A stretch of 64,000 nucleotides of DNA from Cepaea nemoralis (taxonomy: Eukaryota; Mollusca; Gastropoda; Stylommatophora; Helicidae). Shown here in pieces: positions 1 to 11,116 of this stretch (position 1 is the first letter of the stretch; each line of letters opens with the position of its first letter). The stretch is from positions 132,001-196,000 of the forward strand of contig JACEFZ010012652.1 in assembly GCA_014155875.1 (NCBI GenBank). Reading direction: 5' to 3'. Made by a program: the position numbers and the translations under genes. Below the pieces are notes generated by a model, which ran no database searches, was not told the origin of the DNA, and saw only the letters and a program-made list of their open reading frames with translations.

Positions 1-2
1 AA

Positions 3-588
3 ATAACAGAAAGTGATGCTATTCAAGATTATTTAGATCCTAATTCTAATCTAGGTTATGAGTTTGAAAAAGAAATAGCAGGCTACAAGTTTCCTGATGA
101 GAAAGAAATTCGTGGAATGTGCATCCAGTTTTTAATTGAGCTGTTGACACAGCTGCGTTTACGTTTGCCCGATAACGTTCGAGTTTTGCAGTCCATGTCA
201 TGTCTTAGTGGAAGTGAATGTCTACAGCCAATGACGCCCTGTATATTGGATCTTGCTAAAATGTTTGTAGAAGATGCAGCTACTCTCACCTGCGTCGATT
301 TCCGGTGGAGAAAACTTCATCATATGCAGTGGACACAGACCTCTGACATACTTAGACTGTGGGTAGAAATACAGGGATGCCACTGGTGAAAATCCTTTCC
401 AAGATCTCACAGATGTAGCTTTTCCTGTGCTCATTTTACCTCATTCTAATGCGGATGTGGCGCGTATTTTCAGTCAGATGGGAATTATAAAATCAAAATT
501 GCGGAATAGACTGAGCATAAAGTGTTTGACAGCTGTTTTGACTATTAGAAATGGAATGAAAAGATATTGCAAATGCTGTCATGATTAA
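3..588 (+). pseudogene. hAT-family transposase, C-terminal part
   Basis: The translation begins in mid-protein at the window edge and runs open to about base 385, where a frameshift moves it to another frame that ends at the TAA at 586-588. The second frame carries the hAT C-terminal dimerisation signature: PF.DLTDVAF, then LPHSNADVARIFSQM and KLRNRLS. The family cuts and pastes DNA with an RNase H-like DDE fold; the C-terminal region mediates dimer formation. The PHSNAD.ER.FS type of motif is common in ZNF862/ZMYM6-like domesticated and free hAT proteins. The N-terminal zinc finger and most of the catalytic domain lie outside the window. The frameshift makes this copy non-functional. Confidence 0.8.
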
Positions 589-716
589 AAACTACCTAAG
601 GATATTCTACGAAAAATTGGATACACGTTTCATTCAATCATCATCATCACTGAAGAGGAGTTGTCTGACTGGGATTTGGCAGATCTGGAATAAACTTCAT
701 TCAGTGATAATATTCA

Positions 717-1148
717 CACATTCACGAAAGGAGTCGAAGCCTTATTACAAACCTTTGAGAACAAAGTGTTAAGACGCATCTTTGGACCCATTAGGGATAC
801 ACAAAGTGGAGAGTGGCAATGAAGAAGTAACAAAGACATTTATGATCTGTTTAAGTCCCTTCTAATCACTGGTATCATGAAGGCTAATAGACTACAATGG
901 CTGGGGCATATAGAAAGAATAGAAGATAATAGGAAAAAAAAAACTCGCTTACACTCGGGAAATAAATGACCGTAGACCACGAGGTAGACCAAGATGACGG
1001 TGGAGAGATAATATATATACAGACCTACAAGCACTTGGAATCAACGACTGGCAAGAGAAGGTCAACAAGAGAGACGAATGGAGACGGATTGTATCTGCAG
1101 CAAAGAACCTCAATGGCTCGGAACGCTGAAGAAGAAGAAGAAGAAGAA
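717..1148 (+). mobile_element. LINE-D1, 5'-truncated non-LTR retrotransposon 3' end
   Basis: The translation matches the C-terminal tail of a LINE reverse transcriptase: FENKVLRRIFGPIRDTQSG, then a W.GHIERIED-like segment, RRPRGRPR, WRDNIYTDLQALGI and a final AKNLNGSE. A TGA at about 817 and small indels break it. It ends in a (GAA)n tract, the usual simple tail of this type of element. A 13-bp target duplication (GTGATAATATTCA) lies at 704-716 and 1149-1161, so it inserted into the hAT element after that was in place. A longer copy on the minus strand (55886-56784) has the same tail. Confidence 0.85.
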
Positions 1149-1491
1149 GTGATAATATTCAGTGATAATAATAAATTATAATGTGCTACTTTATAACACT
1201 TTGAATGAATACCGCCAATGCGTGTTTTAGTGATTTCCCAAAAAAAATATTATTGCAATTTAGTGCTTTTTTGGCTCGAAAGTAGTTCTGATTGGGATTT
1301 TGAGGATCTGGAATAAACTTCATTGTAATATGAAGTGATAATAATAAATTATAATGTGCTACCTTGTTAAATTTGTAATAAAAACAGTTGGTGCTTTTTT
1401 TTGGGGTGTTTTCCAAACAAATTTCGTGCTTTTTAGTGCTTTTTTGGGGTCGATTTTGGTGCTTTTTCATCAAAGAGAGATGGCAACACTG

Positions 1492-1808
1492 CTGTTTCGT
1501 TTCTAATCGGGGTGTAAGTTCTGCAGATTGATTCTCTTCTGTGGTCAGCAATAGAATGAGACCTAGCCATTGCATATGGCTGTTTTATAGAGGCAAGTCA
1601 CGTGGTATAGATATAGCCATAAACCAGTTTAGACCGTCTATTGCTACATAGACAACTGCTGACATGGCTATTTTACTATTAAGACATAGCGTGTTCAGAC
1701 ATGTTTTCAGCGCTAACTCACAGGTTTACCGGTCACGGACAGGGCAGCTAGCTATGATGTCAATGTCGGGCACAGCGGTTCTAAAGTTACTGAGGCGTGT
1801 GCGAAGTC

Positions 1809-1812
<4 letters not shown>
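1492..1812. other. Intergenic stretch, no recognisable gene
   Basis: This lies just outside the hAT right end. One 82-codon frame begins at 1664 but is largely the translated (GA)n repeat that follows. Nothing else is recognised. Confidence 0.6.

Positions 1813-1893
<81 letters not shown>
1813..1893. repeat. (GA)n microsatellite
   Basis: About 80 bases of GA dinucleotide repeat with one AAG interruption near 1868. It is followed to about 1980 by A-rich AAATAAAG-like sequence. Confidence 0.97.
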
Positions 1894-2537
1894 TTATGAA
1901 AGACAGAAATAAAGAAATAAAGAAAATAAACAGATAAAAGTATGAAATAAAGAAAAGAGAAAATAATGAAATAAACAGGTCAGCTTGGTAAATTTAAGAC
2001 TCTGTGACAGCAAAATAGACTTTTCATCACTCGACTATAAATCACATATTCGAACTTTGGGCGACCTGTTGTACCATTCGCTATGGTGCAATGAAGGGAG
2101 ACAACCTATTCTGTTTATTAACGGGACGTTATTTGCGCTGTTTCACTACATATTTTTATGATTATCTTAGCAGGGTATGTCTTAAATTAATTGAGAATAA
2201 TAGGTTTATATTCACATTAATATACTCCTATATACATACAAGAAATTTAACCGTTTATTATGGTTTTTAGGCTTAATTTTTTAATAATAATGCATGCCTT
2301 TCTAGTATATTTTTAAACCAGATTTTCACCACTCACTTAATGTTGATACATGGGTACTATGACCACATACCGAAGCTATCATACTGAGCCGTGCAAAAGT
2401 TTATTAATGCAATCCAACTATGGATACTCGAGGCAACTCGAGTGATGGAATAAATCATTTTCCACTCTGTCATATTGATTTCGGTCTCCTCATCGAAGGG
2501 TTCGATATCTACATGACTGGGACTCGATCACACTACG
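1894..2537. other. AT-rich stretch, no recognisable gene
   Basis: No element end, RNA gene or convincing reading frame is seen. Short frames present here lack any recognised motif. Confidence 0.6.
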
Positions 2538-2562
2538 TGATCGATCACCAACGCAATCACAC

Positions 2563-2652
2563 GCGTGACGACGTCCGGTTCGCGTTGGATTGCGCCGGAT
2601 CGCGTGACGACGTTCGGTTCGCGCCGGTTCGCGTGACGACGTCCGGTTCTGT
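2563..2652 (+). repeat. CpG-rich 22-bp unit, three copies
   Basis: The unit GCGTGACGACGTCCGGTTCG recurs at 2563, 2602 and 2631 with one or two changes. The surroundings (about 2540-2660) are GC-rich and full of CpG, unlike the AT-rich flanks. CpG is normally depleted in old, methylated repeats, so the tract may be young or unmethylated. Function unknown. Confidence 0.8.
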
Positions 2653-2962
2653 TTGCGCCCACCCGCCCACCCCCGGATGTAACAACAGGAAGTAGTCACC
2701 AAGACAACCGAAAGTAGTCACCAAGACCCAAGAAAATACCCGCAAATAATTCAAAAATGTGGTCGGAAAAGGATCTGCTTTGGTGACGTCAGAGCATAGG
2801 ATCATGACTTTTGTATAGTTAAAAATGACGTCACCAGAAGGATCCGGATCTTTATTTTCGGCTTAGTTACCCCTGAACTACTACTCATGTGATTATACAT
2901 TGGCACCTTTCCGTCTTGACAGACGATAGTTTGGTACATTGTGCTTCAAAAAGGCTTAATAA
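2653..2962. other. Region between CpG repeat and LINE-A, possibly LINE-A 3' untranslated end
   Basis: No gene is recognised. The part next to 2963 should hold the LINE-A 3' untranslated region, because that element ends here on the minus strand. No poly(A) or simple repeat tail marks its end point. Confidence 0.4.
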
Positions 2963-3467
2963 CTACGACCCATGGCGGTGGCGAGTGTGGCTGGTAAGGC
3001 CAATTCTTGCTGCAAATGTTTTCCCACAGTAGATGCATGTGAAAACATGGTCATTTCCACCATTTTGCACCATCTTACGTCTCTCACGCTCTGTGTGTGC
3101 TTTATCTGCAATCATTTTCCCCTTTGTCTTTATTCCATTTCTGATAGTTGCCCTCCATGCAACACGTTCAGCGGCGACTTGCTCCCAAGTGTGCATTATC
3201 AATGCCTGTATCAATCATGTCCCGCTTACACACATCTTTGTATCGTAGTGGAGGCCGACCCTGAGATCTCCTAACCGTCTGTAATTCACCAAAAAAAATG
3301 TCCTTTGGTATTCTACCATCATCCATCCTCCTAACATGTCCTATCCATCTAAGTCTACGAAGACTGAGCATGGAATACACCGTCACACAACCTGATCTTT
3401 CCAATACTTCAGTATTTGTGATTTTGTCTTGCCACTTAATACCAAGTATTCTTCGCAGACACCGCAT
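2963..3467 (-). pseudogene. LINE-A C-terminal domain with terminal zinc finger
   Basis: The first part (3467-3168) has RCLRRILGIKWQDKITN, then LRRLRWIGHVRRMDDGRIPK and GRPPLRYKDVCKRD, the standard C-terminal tail of many LINEs. After a frameshift near 3200 it continues as HTWEQVAAERVAWRATI. It closes with FTCIYCGKTFAARIGL followed by TSHTRHRH: a Cys-x2-Cys...His-x4-His finger. A terminal finger of the IGL-SH-R type is found in several metazoan LINEs and presumably helps bind RNA or DNA. Its role in this element is inferred. Confidence 0.8.
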
Positions 3468-3478
3468 ATGAAAGCTGT

Positions 3479-4892
3479 TTAAACGTTTCTCTTGGCGTGA
3501 GTAAGTTGTCCAGGTTTCACTGCCATAAAGAAGAGTACTAAGGACACAGGCTTGGTAGACGAGGACTTTTGTTTTGGCAGTAAGCTTCCTGTTCTCCCAG
3601 ACTCTTTTGCTAACATGTTCATTGTTGTTGCTGCCTTGCCAATCCTGATGTTGATTTCCTGATCGAGGGATAATTTGCTATTTACCTCTGTTCCTAGATA
3701 TGTAAAATGGTCTACTATCTCCAGTTCGGCGTCGTCAATAAAGATTGATGGTACACCATGTGCACCTTGTGACATAATCTGTGTCTTCTTTTTGTTAATT
3801 GTTAAACCAAATTCAGAACAAGCATTGGAGAATGCAGATAGTAGATGTTGTAATTCTTCCTCAGAGTGGGTCGTAATCGCAGCATCATCCGCAAAAAGCA
3901 AATCTCTGATTAGTACCCTCCTAATTTTGGTCTTGGCCTTCAATCTCTGAGCATTATAGAGGCCACCATCTGAGCGTGAGTGAATGTATATACCGTCATC
4001 CTGATCACGAAAGGCATATTTCAGTAGAAGTGAAAAGTATATCCCAAAGAGGGTGGGGGCTGGTACACAACCTTGCTTAACTCCATTCTTGATTTCAAAC
4101 TCTTCTGAAGTTGAGCCATCAAACTTGATTATACCCTTCATGCCTGTGTGGAAAGATTTCACAATGGACAGAAGAGTTGGTGGGCAGCCAATCTTCTTTA
4201 GTGCTTTGAACAGACCCTCACGACTGACCAAATCGAATGCCTTTGTGAGGTCGATGAAGGCAATAAACAGTGGCTGATTTTGTTCCCGGCATTTTTCTTG
4301 CATCTGTCGCAATGAGAATATCATATCAATGGTAGACCGGTTCTGACGGAAGCCGCACTGTGATTCGGGGTAGACTTGATCTCCCAGGACTTGAAGTCTG
4401 CGCAGAACAATTCTGGCAAATACTTTCCCAACAATACACAGAAGTGAGATACCCCTATAGTTGTTACAGTCGCTCCGATCGCCCTTGTTCTTGTACAGCG
4501 TTATGATGTTTGAATCTTTGAAATCCTGTGGGACTTGTCCTTCTCGCCAGCATAGCTCTATTAGCTGGTGGATCTGTAGAGTGAGTGTGTCTTGCCCACT
4601 CCTGATTACCTCTATTGGAATCCCATCCTTACCCAGAGCCTTGCCAGACGCTAGCACACTTAACTTCTGTTATGGTGGGAAGTGTGTCCAGGTGGTCAAG
4701 AGTTGGTAGCTCCCCTATGGCGTTGAGGATATCATCCGCTAGCTTGGTCTCACTTGAGTAAAGCTCTAAATAGTGCTCGACCCATCTATCCATCTGCTGT
4801 TTCTTATCAGTGATGATTTCTCCAGTCAAGGTTTTCAGCGGTGCACTTCTTTTGATCATTGGACCACAGGCTTTCTTTATCCCTTCATACAT
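3479..4892 (-). pseudogene. LINE-A reverse transcriptase domain
   Basis: This is the RNA-dependent DNA polymerase of the element. A linker (4892-4629) leads by frameshift into an open stretch of 392 codons (4657-3479). Motifs in order: GKDGIPIEV and NYRGISLL (fingers), FIDLTKAFDLVSREGLF (motif A, catalytic Asp), GVKQGCVPAPTLFGIYF (motif B; most LINEs have SPTLF), and LLFADDAAITTHS (motif C, catalytic Asp pair as FADD). The open stretch ends after a frameshift near 3540 that scrambles the LLYGSETW thumb segment. Catalytic residues are intact, so inactivation comes only from the frameshifts. Confidence 0.9.
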
Positions 4893-6107
4893 GCTTCTGA
4901 TGTTTCCCTTATCACTTGCGATTTGAATGGACTCACATAACTTGATCCAATAGTCATTTGCACACTGCCTGCAGCCTTTTGCACATCCTTCCTAGCTTGC
5001 TTCAGCTCACTCAGAGTGTTACGCGTTGGTCTTTCCTTGTTTCTTAAGAGAGCTATCTTCTTTTTATCAATCAAGGGCTGCAGTATCTGGCTGTTTGTCG
5101 CAAACCAGTCCTGCCTCTTATGATCCACAGTGCCGTAAACTCCTACCGCTGTTTTATAAATAGTTTCCTTAAGTTTACTCCATTTATCATTTACTATACA
5201 ATTTTCTGATGTATCAGTGAAAGCGTCTTCAAGTTGCTGTTGAAATTCAAAGCACTTTCCAGGATCGTGAGTGTTGATAATATTAATCCTGGGGCTAGAT
5301 TTGTGTTTAGCTGTGTAGATTCTCTTTGGTCTCAGTCTAACCCTTGCAACAACCAAAGAATGATCTGTATCACAGTCAGCACTGTGGTAACTTCGAGTTA
5401 ATGATGTATGGTTCAGATGTTGTCTCCGTGTGATTATGAAGTCCAGCTGATGCCAATGGCCGGATCTTGGATGTTTCCATGTGACCTTATGCAACTCTTT
5501 TGTTTTAAAAAAGGAGTTTGTAATACATAGGTCATTTCTAGTGCAATGCTCCAGCAGCCTTTGCCCATTATCATTCATGCGACCGATGTTGTATTTTCCA
5601 AGGCACACTGGCCATGAACTCGAGTCCTTGCCCACACGAGCATTGAAATCACCGAGCATATAAATGTAGTCGGATTTTGGAACTGCTTTGATCACAGAGT
5701 CTAGCTGCTCATAGAACGTATCCTTCACATCATCAGAGGAAACGAGTGTCGGTGCATATGCAGTGATAATGGTGGCAAATCCACAAGAGGTTGCCAAGCG
5801 CAGGGATAATAATCTTTCATTACCTCCAGCTGGGATATCAATCATTCCCAGTAGCGAATTCTTCACTGCAAAGCCCACACCATGTTGCCTTTTTTCTGCC
5901 TGCCCTCTACCCTTCCAAAAAAAAAGGTGTAATTGTTTTCCCTGAGTGACCCTTCCTCAGCGAGGCGAGTCTCCTGCAGGCCAGCAATATCAATGTTAAG
6001 ACGATTGAGTTCAGCATCAATCACAGCCGTTTTTCTCACATCGTCAATATTTGTCAAGTCAGTGGAAAATCCTGGACACATGGTTCTTACGTTCCAGGTT
6101 GCAAGCC
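4877..6107 (-). pseudogene. LINE-A endonuclease domain
   Basis: The domain nicks target DNA to prime reverse transcription. It begins at ATWNVRTM (about 6107-6081), the usual N-terminal motif of AP-type LINE endonucleases. It continues with LQETRLAEEG (catalytic Glu), MLGDFNARVG (Asp and Asn) and a C-terminal DTDHSLVVARV (catalytic Asp-His). All key residues are visible. A run of nine A on the plus strand at 5917-5925 has one base too many, shifting the frame just before the HGVGFAVKN segment. A second shift near 4970 separates the linker that leads to the reverse transcriptase. Confidence 0.85.
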
Positions 6108-6845
6108 GTAGCTTGAGGTTTCTATTATTCTTTTTATTAGTACCTGGTGCATTGGTTTTACAGCCTGCGATTCAGATTTTGTCCTAGCCCCAAGCACCCA
6201 TTGAAGCAGGCAGGCTGTGGCGGATCAGCACCCAATTGGCCGGGGGCTGCCCAGCTTGAGGCGGGCGGTAGCTGATCAGTGACACCTGTAGGTGTCTCCC
6301 ACCGTCAGAGGCAACGCGTGGCGCCCCATGTCTACGCCAACTGACAAGGACTTATAACCCGTAACAGTTGCCTCTCGCTTTGATTCCGAGACCGGTTAAG
6401 ACCAGGGATGGAGTTATTGCCTCTCCATAGCACAACGCCTGGGCTAAAATAAAGAAACCTTGTGTTGCCCATGCAGCATGATCCCTCTCTCGGCCTGCCT
6501 AGTTCACTCCAGAGGAAAGTTGACACCTATACATCTGGAACAAGACAAGCTGCAAAAGCTGCCGGATCAGCAAAGCAATGCTCTAACTGCCCGCCTGTCG
6601 GAGCTTCGATCCTAGACCAGCTGCCAACCAAGGCTTAGGGCCTGGTCTGCCCTGCCATGACTATTTTGTCTTTGGGTTGCATTTCCTCGCACCAGGATAA
6701 GGCTTGTACCCTCCCAATTGCGCTCTTCCGCCCGAAGCCGTTGGCACAATGTGGGGTGTCGGGTTTGGTAAGCGCCGCCCAACATTCGGCGCTGACAGAA
6801 AGCAGGTAGTACCGTCTACTGTCATACGGTAGCTCAGTCATATCT
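6108..6845 (-). other. Probable LINE-A 5' leader
   Basis: This lies directly upstream of the endonuclease ATWNVRTM motif. It is GC-richer than its flanks and contains a 68-codon frame (6841-6635) without a known motif. The right-hand limit is estimated from the drop in GC content near 6845. Confidence 0.45.
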
Positions 6846-6849
6846 GACT

Positions 6850-7399
6850 AAGACCTGACACAACATGTGATTATATTGATTGATGATTGTGATTACAGTG
6901 CTCCTCTCCACGGAAATCTTTAGTAATTTTTATTTTTTAAGAAGGGCTCACTGTTCTCAGAGGGTCCAAAGCCACCCAACGAAGTGTCGGTTGTGTTGGG
7001 TGATCATCTCGACCAGCAAACAGCTGTCTTTGCGTCCTGTATCCGAACGTAAACAATATAAAATGACACAAAGTAGTGCAGCTTTGCATAACAGATTTAC
7101 GATTCAATTTTATTTTATCCGAACGGCACTGCGAAATTTATTTTTTGTTTTGTGTCATTTTAAAAATGATTATATTTTTAGAAGCTGTACTATTTGCTTA
7201 GAGGTTTGGTCCTCTGGTGGTGATCATCGTGTGGCATGCTTGAAATGTGGGCACTGTTTTTTTCCCGTTTATTCCATACAAAGCAATGTACATTTACAAG
7301 GTGTAATGCGTGTTTCGTTTGTTTGTGTATATTACAGAGCGTTGCCGTTTGTTAGTGTTAAAAGTCACATGCGTTAATAAAACAAATACATACATAAAA
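6850..7399. other. Region with small inverted repeat and a dispersed-repeat copy
   Basis: Three items apart from the RING fragment. The segment near 6945-6975 (AGGGCTCACTGTTCTC) resembles 31155-31180, the end of the U2-headed repeat. A perfect 13-bp inverted repeat (AAAATGACACAAA) lies at 7060-7072 and 7149-7161. At 7322-7375 is a diverged copy of the ACAGAGCGTTGC-containing repeat found three times at 23.6-25.5 kb. Confidence 0.5.
7162..7260 (+). pseudogene. RING-finger exon-like fragment, RFWD3-like
   Basis: After a T-rich run ending in TTTTTAG the frame reads SCTICLEVWSSGGDHR, then VACLKCGHCF. Cys-x2-Cys, a 15-residue spacer, then Cys-Gly-His fits the first half of a RING finger. CTIC..W....HR...LKCGH is close to what I recall of the RING of RFWD3, an E3 ubiquitin ligase in DNA repair. 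The second half (the following Cys residues) is absent. It could be a relic exon, since the TTTTTAG boundary looks like a splice acceptor, or a captured fragment. No neighbouring exons were found. It lies within a 165-codon frame that has no other recognised domain. Confidence 0.35.
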
Positions 7400-7493
7400 T
7401 GTTATGATAATATGACATTTATGGCATAGTGCATATAAACACACATTCCTCGCTTCATTCCCATCTCAACAAGCGGAAAGCATGTTAAACCTG

Positions 7494-7624
<131 letters not shown>

Positions 7625-9800
7625 TTCTGTCTTGATCTATCTCACGCATTCTGGAGATAGCAGTACATTGAATGCCGTTAGCTTGGGCAATAATCTTACA
7701 TTATCATTCCAATAAAAATGTGGGCTCCCTATAATTACTAGGTCACATAGTTTCACAGGTGAAGGATCACATGTTTGATGTTGCTGGCCTGTTATCAAAT
7801 TACATGGTGACGCTCTAGTGCCTTGTAAATGCCCATGACACTTTTTTGGGGACAAGAGTCGGAGATTTATAACAAGCAGAGTCCATGACCTGTCCAGAGG
7901 AACATAGTTGGGCCAAAGTTGTGATAGTGTCTGTGCATCAAATACAATGGGAAGGACTTAAGCCTGACCACTATTCCCCCCCCCCCCCCCCCCCGCCTCC
8001 CCACAATATATTCCATTTTGCACATTCAAATATAATAATGAGAAAAGTAATACAATGGTAGTAGTAATAATAACGGCATTTTATTTTCTAATTGCAAGAG
8101 AAAACGAAATTAAGGAGAGCTTACACATTTCAGTCAGGTAAAATAGTAGTTTGTATTTGAACATTAGTAAAACATAAGTTTCTGTTGTATGTAAGGGAGT
8201 TGAACCTTGCCTTGATTCTGCAAGTCCAAACTAATTTTCTGTATTATGCTAGTGTGTGTAGTAGTTTTGTGTGTGTGCGTGTCTTTGGCTATTTTAGGAA
8301 GAGTGTTAAGAAAGATTAACTTGTAAATGTCCGTTTGTTTGCCTGTGTGTGTTTGTATTAGTTGTTGTAGAGTTTCCACTGCATCTGTGACTGTTTGACA
8401 TGTGAAGAAAATGTGTCCTCTGTCTCTTGTGTGTTGCTCCTGCACAGTTGGCATTTTCCTATTTGTCTGGATCTGAAATGTACTTTGGATATTATGGAAG
8501 TCATTTTAAAAATCAATCTGTAAGTGACTTCTTTAGCCTTAGATGTGATGTGTCTGTTGTGTAAGTTGGAAAAGGTGGATGTGTAGTCTGACATGAATTA
8601 TTTTTGTCCTCTTGTGATTCTCAGTTCAAGTGATGGTGCTTGTTTACTAACTTATTGTTTGTATATTTCTCGTGTTGCTTCATGTATTAAATGTTCATGT
8701 CCTTGTATTGCCTTTATATAAGTGTGATAGAAGGATGGCAGTATGCCCTGATAATGTGCTGCTGCATCGTTTAGTTTTGTGAGATGTTTTATTTTGTGTG
8801 TTATATAATATAATAATAATCGATGTTGTTCTGGATGTCTGATAGTATTACCCATGTGGCTGAATTTAAGTGCTTGCATTTTTGTTTGTATGTCCTGAAA
8901 TGCTATTCATCCTTGTTTCTTGTCCTGTATGAGAGTGGTATGCTGTATGCTGTGTATTGTGTTACTAAATATGAAATGTCTTATCTGTTTTTTTTTTAAT
9001 GTATGTGATTGTCCATTTTGGAGGGTTTAATACTGTCACTAAGTATATTATTTTTGGTATGATGTATGTGTTAACTATTATGCTTCTACCAAATATTGTT
9101 GCTGTTTTGTATTTATACCTGTGTAGCATGTTTGTGATCTGTTGTGTTAGTTGTAGCCATGTTTCTTTGTGTCTTGTTTGGGGTCACATGGAAATGTGAT
9201 CCCATAGAGTTTCATATTTTGTGTATGTGTTAGGTCTGGAGGAAAATCAGACTTTTGTTTCCACTTTCCCACGCCCATAATTTGTGATTTTTGTATTTTA
9301 ATTTTGGCCCCACTGCCTTTTCCAAAGTGGGAGAAAGTGTGCAGTATATTTCTGATGGATGTATTGCTTGTACGGAAGAATGCAGTATCGTCTGCATAAG
9401 CAATGACCTTTTGCTCTCCTATTCCCTGTATGATAGTGCCTTTAATGCTGGTATCTTGTCTGATCTTTTCTAATAATGGCTCTAGTGTCAGTATATACAG
9501 ATGTGGTGATAGGTGGCATCCTTGCCTTGCAGATCTTGTCAGCCTGAAGCTAGCAATCAGTGAATGGTTCACTAAGACTTTGCTTTCAGGGTTGTTATAC
9601 AAAATCTGTATCCACTTTCTGTAGTACTGTCCTATATTTAGTGTTCCAGGGTTGTGAGCAAATAGGAGTGTGCGATTCTGTCAAAGGCCTTCTCTTGGTC
9701 CAAAGACAAGAGGGAGGATTGACTGTCTTTCTGGTGTGTGTATGTTATAATGTCTCTAATGAGGTGTTTGTGATTTTGTATATTCCTGTGCGGTACACTA

Positions 9801-11116
9801 CAAGGGGCTTCTCATAAGTCTTTAGCCTGAAGTAGGCGGAGAAAATTGAAATTTGGCACAGTGCTTATTCCTTCTCAATATAGCCACCACCTGAATTTAT
9901 GTATTTCTGCCATATCTGCGTGACCTTGAAAGGACCTTCAGAATAAAACAACATATTTTTCAAATTAAACCAGTTATCACAAGCCAATATGCCATCTTCG
10001 TCACTGTCAAAACGATTTCCTTTCAGCTGTTTTTTAAGATTAGAAAAAAAGTCTGATGGAATCAAATCTGGAGAATATGGGGGGGGGGGGGGAAGTGTGG
10101 AAGAATTTCAATATTCAAATCGTTGGCAGTTTGCAGCACAAGCCATGTTTTATGGGAGGGCGCGTTGTCTTGAAGCAAAGGCAGAATTTGCGAACGCACT
10201 AATCCTCGTTTTCTGGTCACAGTCTTTCTTAGTTTGATAAGGAGATCTGCATAGTACTGCCCATTAACCGTGTTGCCATGAAGCATGTAATCTTTCAATA
10301 TGACACCTTTGACGTCCCAAAAACAGTCAGCATCACTTTTCTTGCAGATTTTTGTGTGCTTGGCTTGACATGTTTTGGTGAGCCGAGGTTTTCCACTGCA
10401 TGCTGACAATTTTGGATTCTGGGTCATAATGGTGAATCCAAGTTTCATCTACCGTCACCATGGTCGTCAACATGTTTTTCGACCGTCACATGTTGAGCAA
10501 CTGGTCACAGCAATCAACCCGTTTTTGTTCCTGTTCACATGTCAGCAGGCGCGGGACCCAGCAGGCACATACATTTCTCATGTTCAGTCTGTTGTGTAAA
10601 ATTCTAAAAACTGTACTCTTACACAGTTGTGCTGAACCCGATATCTCTGCAATTGTCATTTTCCTATCCTGGTCTATAATTTCCTTCACCTTTGCAGCAT
10701 GTGCATCATTGCACGTTGAGGACGGTCGTCCTGATCTTGGCAAATCATCAACTTGGGAATGGCCACACTTAAACAGCAAACACCAATTATTTTAAAGAAG
10801 CATACGAAGGACAGACGTCCTCAAACACTGGCTCCATCGTCCTGTGTATTTTTGTAGGTGATTTCCCCTTTAATATCAAGCATTTTATCACAGCCCTGGC
10901 ATCTGATTTATCCATTGTTCTGACAAACCGTTGTATGTGCACATCTATTCAATAGGGTGTGTTGTGCCATGCGCCATATCGGGAAAACCAGCTGAAGAGG
11001 GAAATTCATAATTCATATGTCCATTACAAATTGAATGAGCTATACATGTGCCAAATTTCAATTTTCTCCGCCTAATTTTTTTATGGTCAGGCTAAAGACT
11101 TATGAGAAGCCCCTTG
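9801..11116 (-). mobile_element. mariner transposon inserted in LINE-B1
   Basis: The inverted repeats start CAAGGGGCTTCTCATAAG at 9801 and end with the matching complement at 11116. The match extends through about 30 bases, and again further in over GGCGGAGAAAATTGAAATTT. A TA dinucleotide flanks each end (9799-9800 and 11117-11118), as expected for a mariner target duplication. Its removal, with one TA, rejoins the LINE-B1 reverse transcriptase frame region. Length 1316 bp, normal for mariner. Confidence 0.93.
9865..10779 (-). pseudogene. mariner transposase
   Basis: This cut-and-paste transposase belongs to the DD34D group. From N to C: a partial helix-turn-helix part (DDLPRSGRPS, then KSTVFRILH), VDETWIHHYDPES with the first catalytic Asp (about 10460-10420), WDVKGVILKDYMLHGNTVNG, LLQDNAPSHKT with the second Asp, and YSPDLIPSDFFSNLKKQLKG with the third. 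A one-base gain in a run of four A near 10418 and a 13-base G run (10080-10092, plus strand) shift the frame. The first helix-turn-helix is missing or undetected. Overall it resembles SETMAR-type mariners; it is inactive. Confidence 0.9.

Larger units (their letters stand above)
1..1491 (+). mobile_element. hAT DNA transposon, 3' portion, interrupted by a LINE
   Basis: The end of a hAT transposase reading frame is followed by a T-rich stretch that closes with GATGGCAACACTG at 1479-1491. Read inward on the minus strand this is CAGTGTTGCCATC, a typical hAT terminal inverted repeat of the CAGTG type. The adjoining 8 bases (1492-1499) would be the target duplication, but the left end lies outside the window and cannot be compared. 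A LINE-D fragment with its own target duplication is inserted at 717-1148. A short segment near 667-705 recurs in altered form near 1287-1365, so the untranslated part has an internal repeat. Confidence 0.75.
2963..6845 (-). mobile_element. LINE-A, near-complete single-ORF non-LTR retrotransposon
   Basis: Reading right to left, the element holds a 5' leader (about 6845-6108), an apurinic-type endonuclease, a reverse transcriptase, the C-terminal GHVRRM domain and a terminal C2H2-like zinc finger. The order is that of one long ORF2-type polyprotein. About five frameshifts (near 5920, 4970, 4650, 3540 and 3200) inactivate it, yet each segment is long and recognisable, so the copy is not ancient. 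I do not assign the clade firmly. The endonuclease-RT-GHV.RM layout is that of RTE/Jockey-group LINEs often annotated in error as craniofacial development protein 2. Confidence 0.85.

Noticed and set aside
966..1181. Acidic 71-codon frame ending in poly-Glu
   Set aside because: It is the (GAA)n tail of LINE-D1 read in one of its frames.
6880..7377. 165-codon plus-strand frame as a complete protein gene
   Set aside because: Only a 30-residue RING-like part is recognisable. The rest is low-complexity AT-rich sequence, and part overlaps a dispersed repeat.
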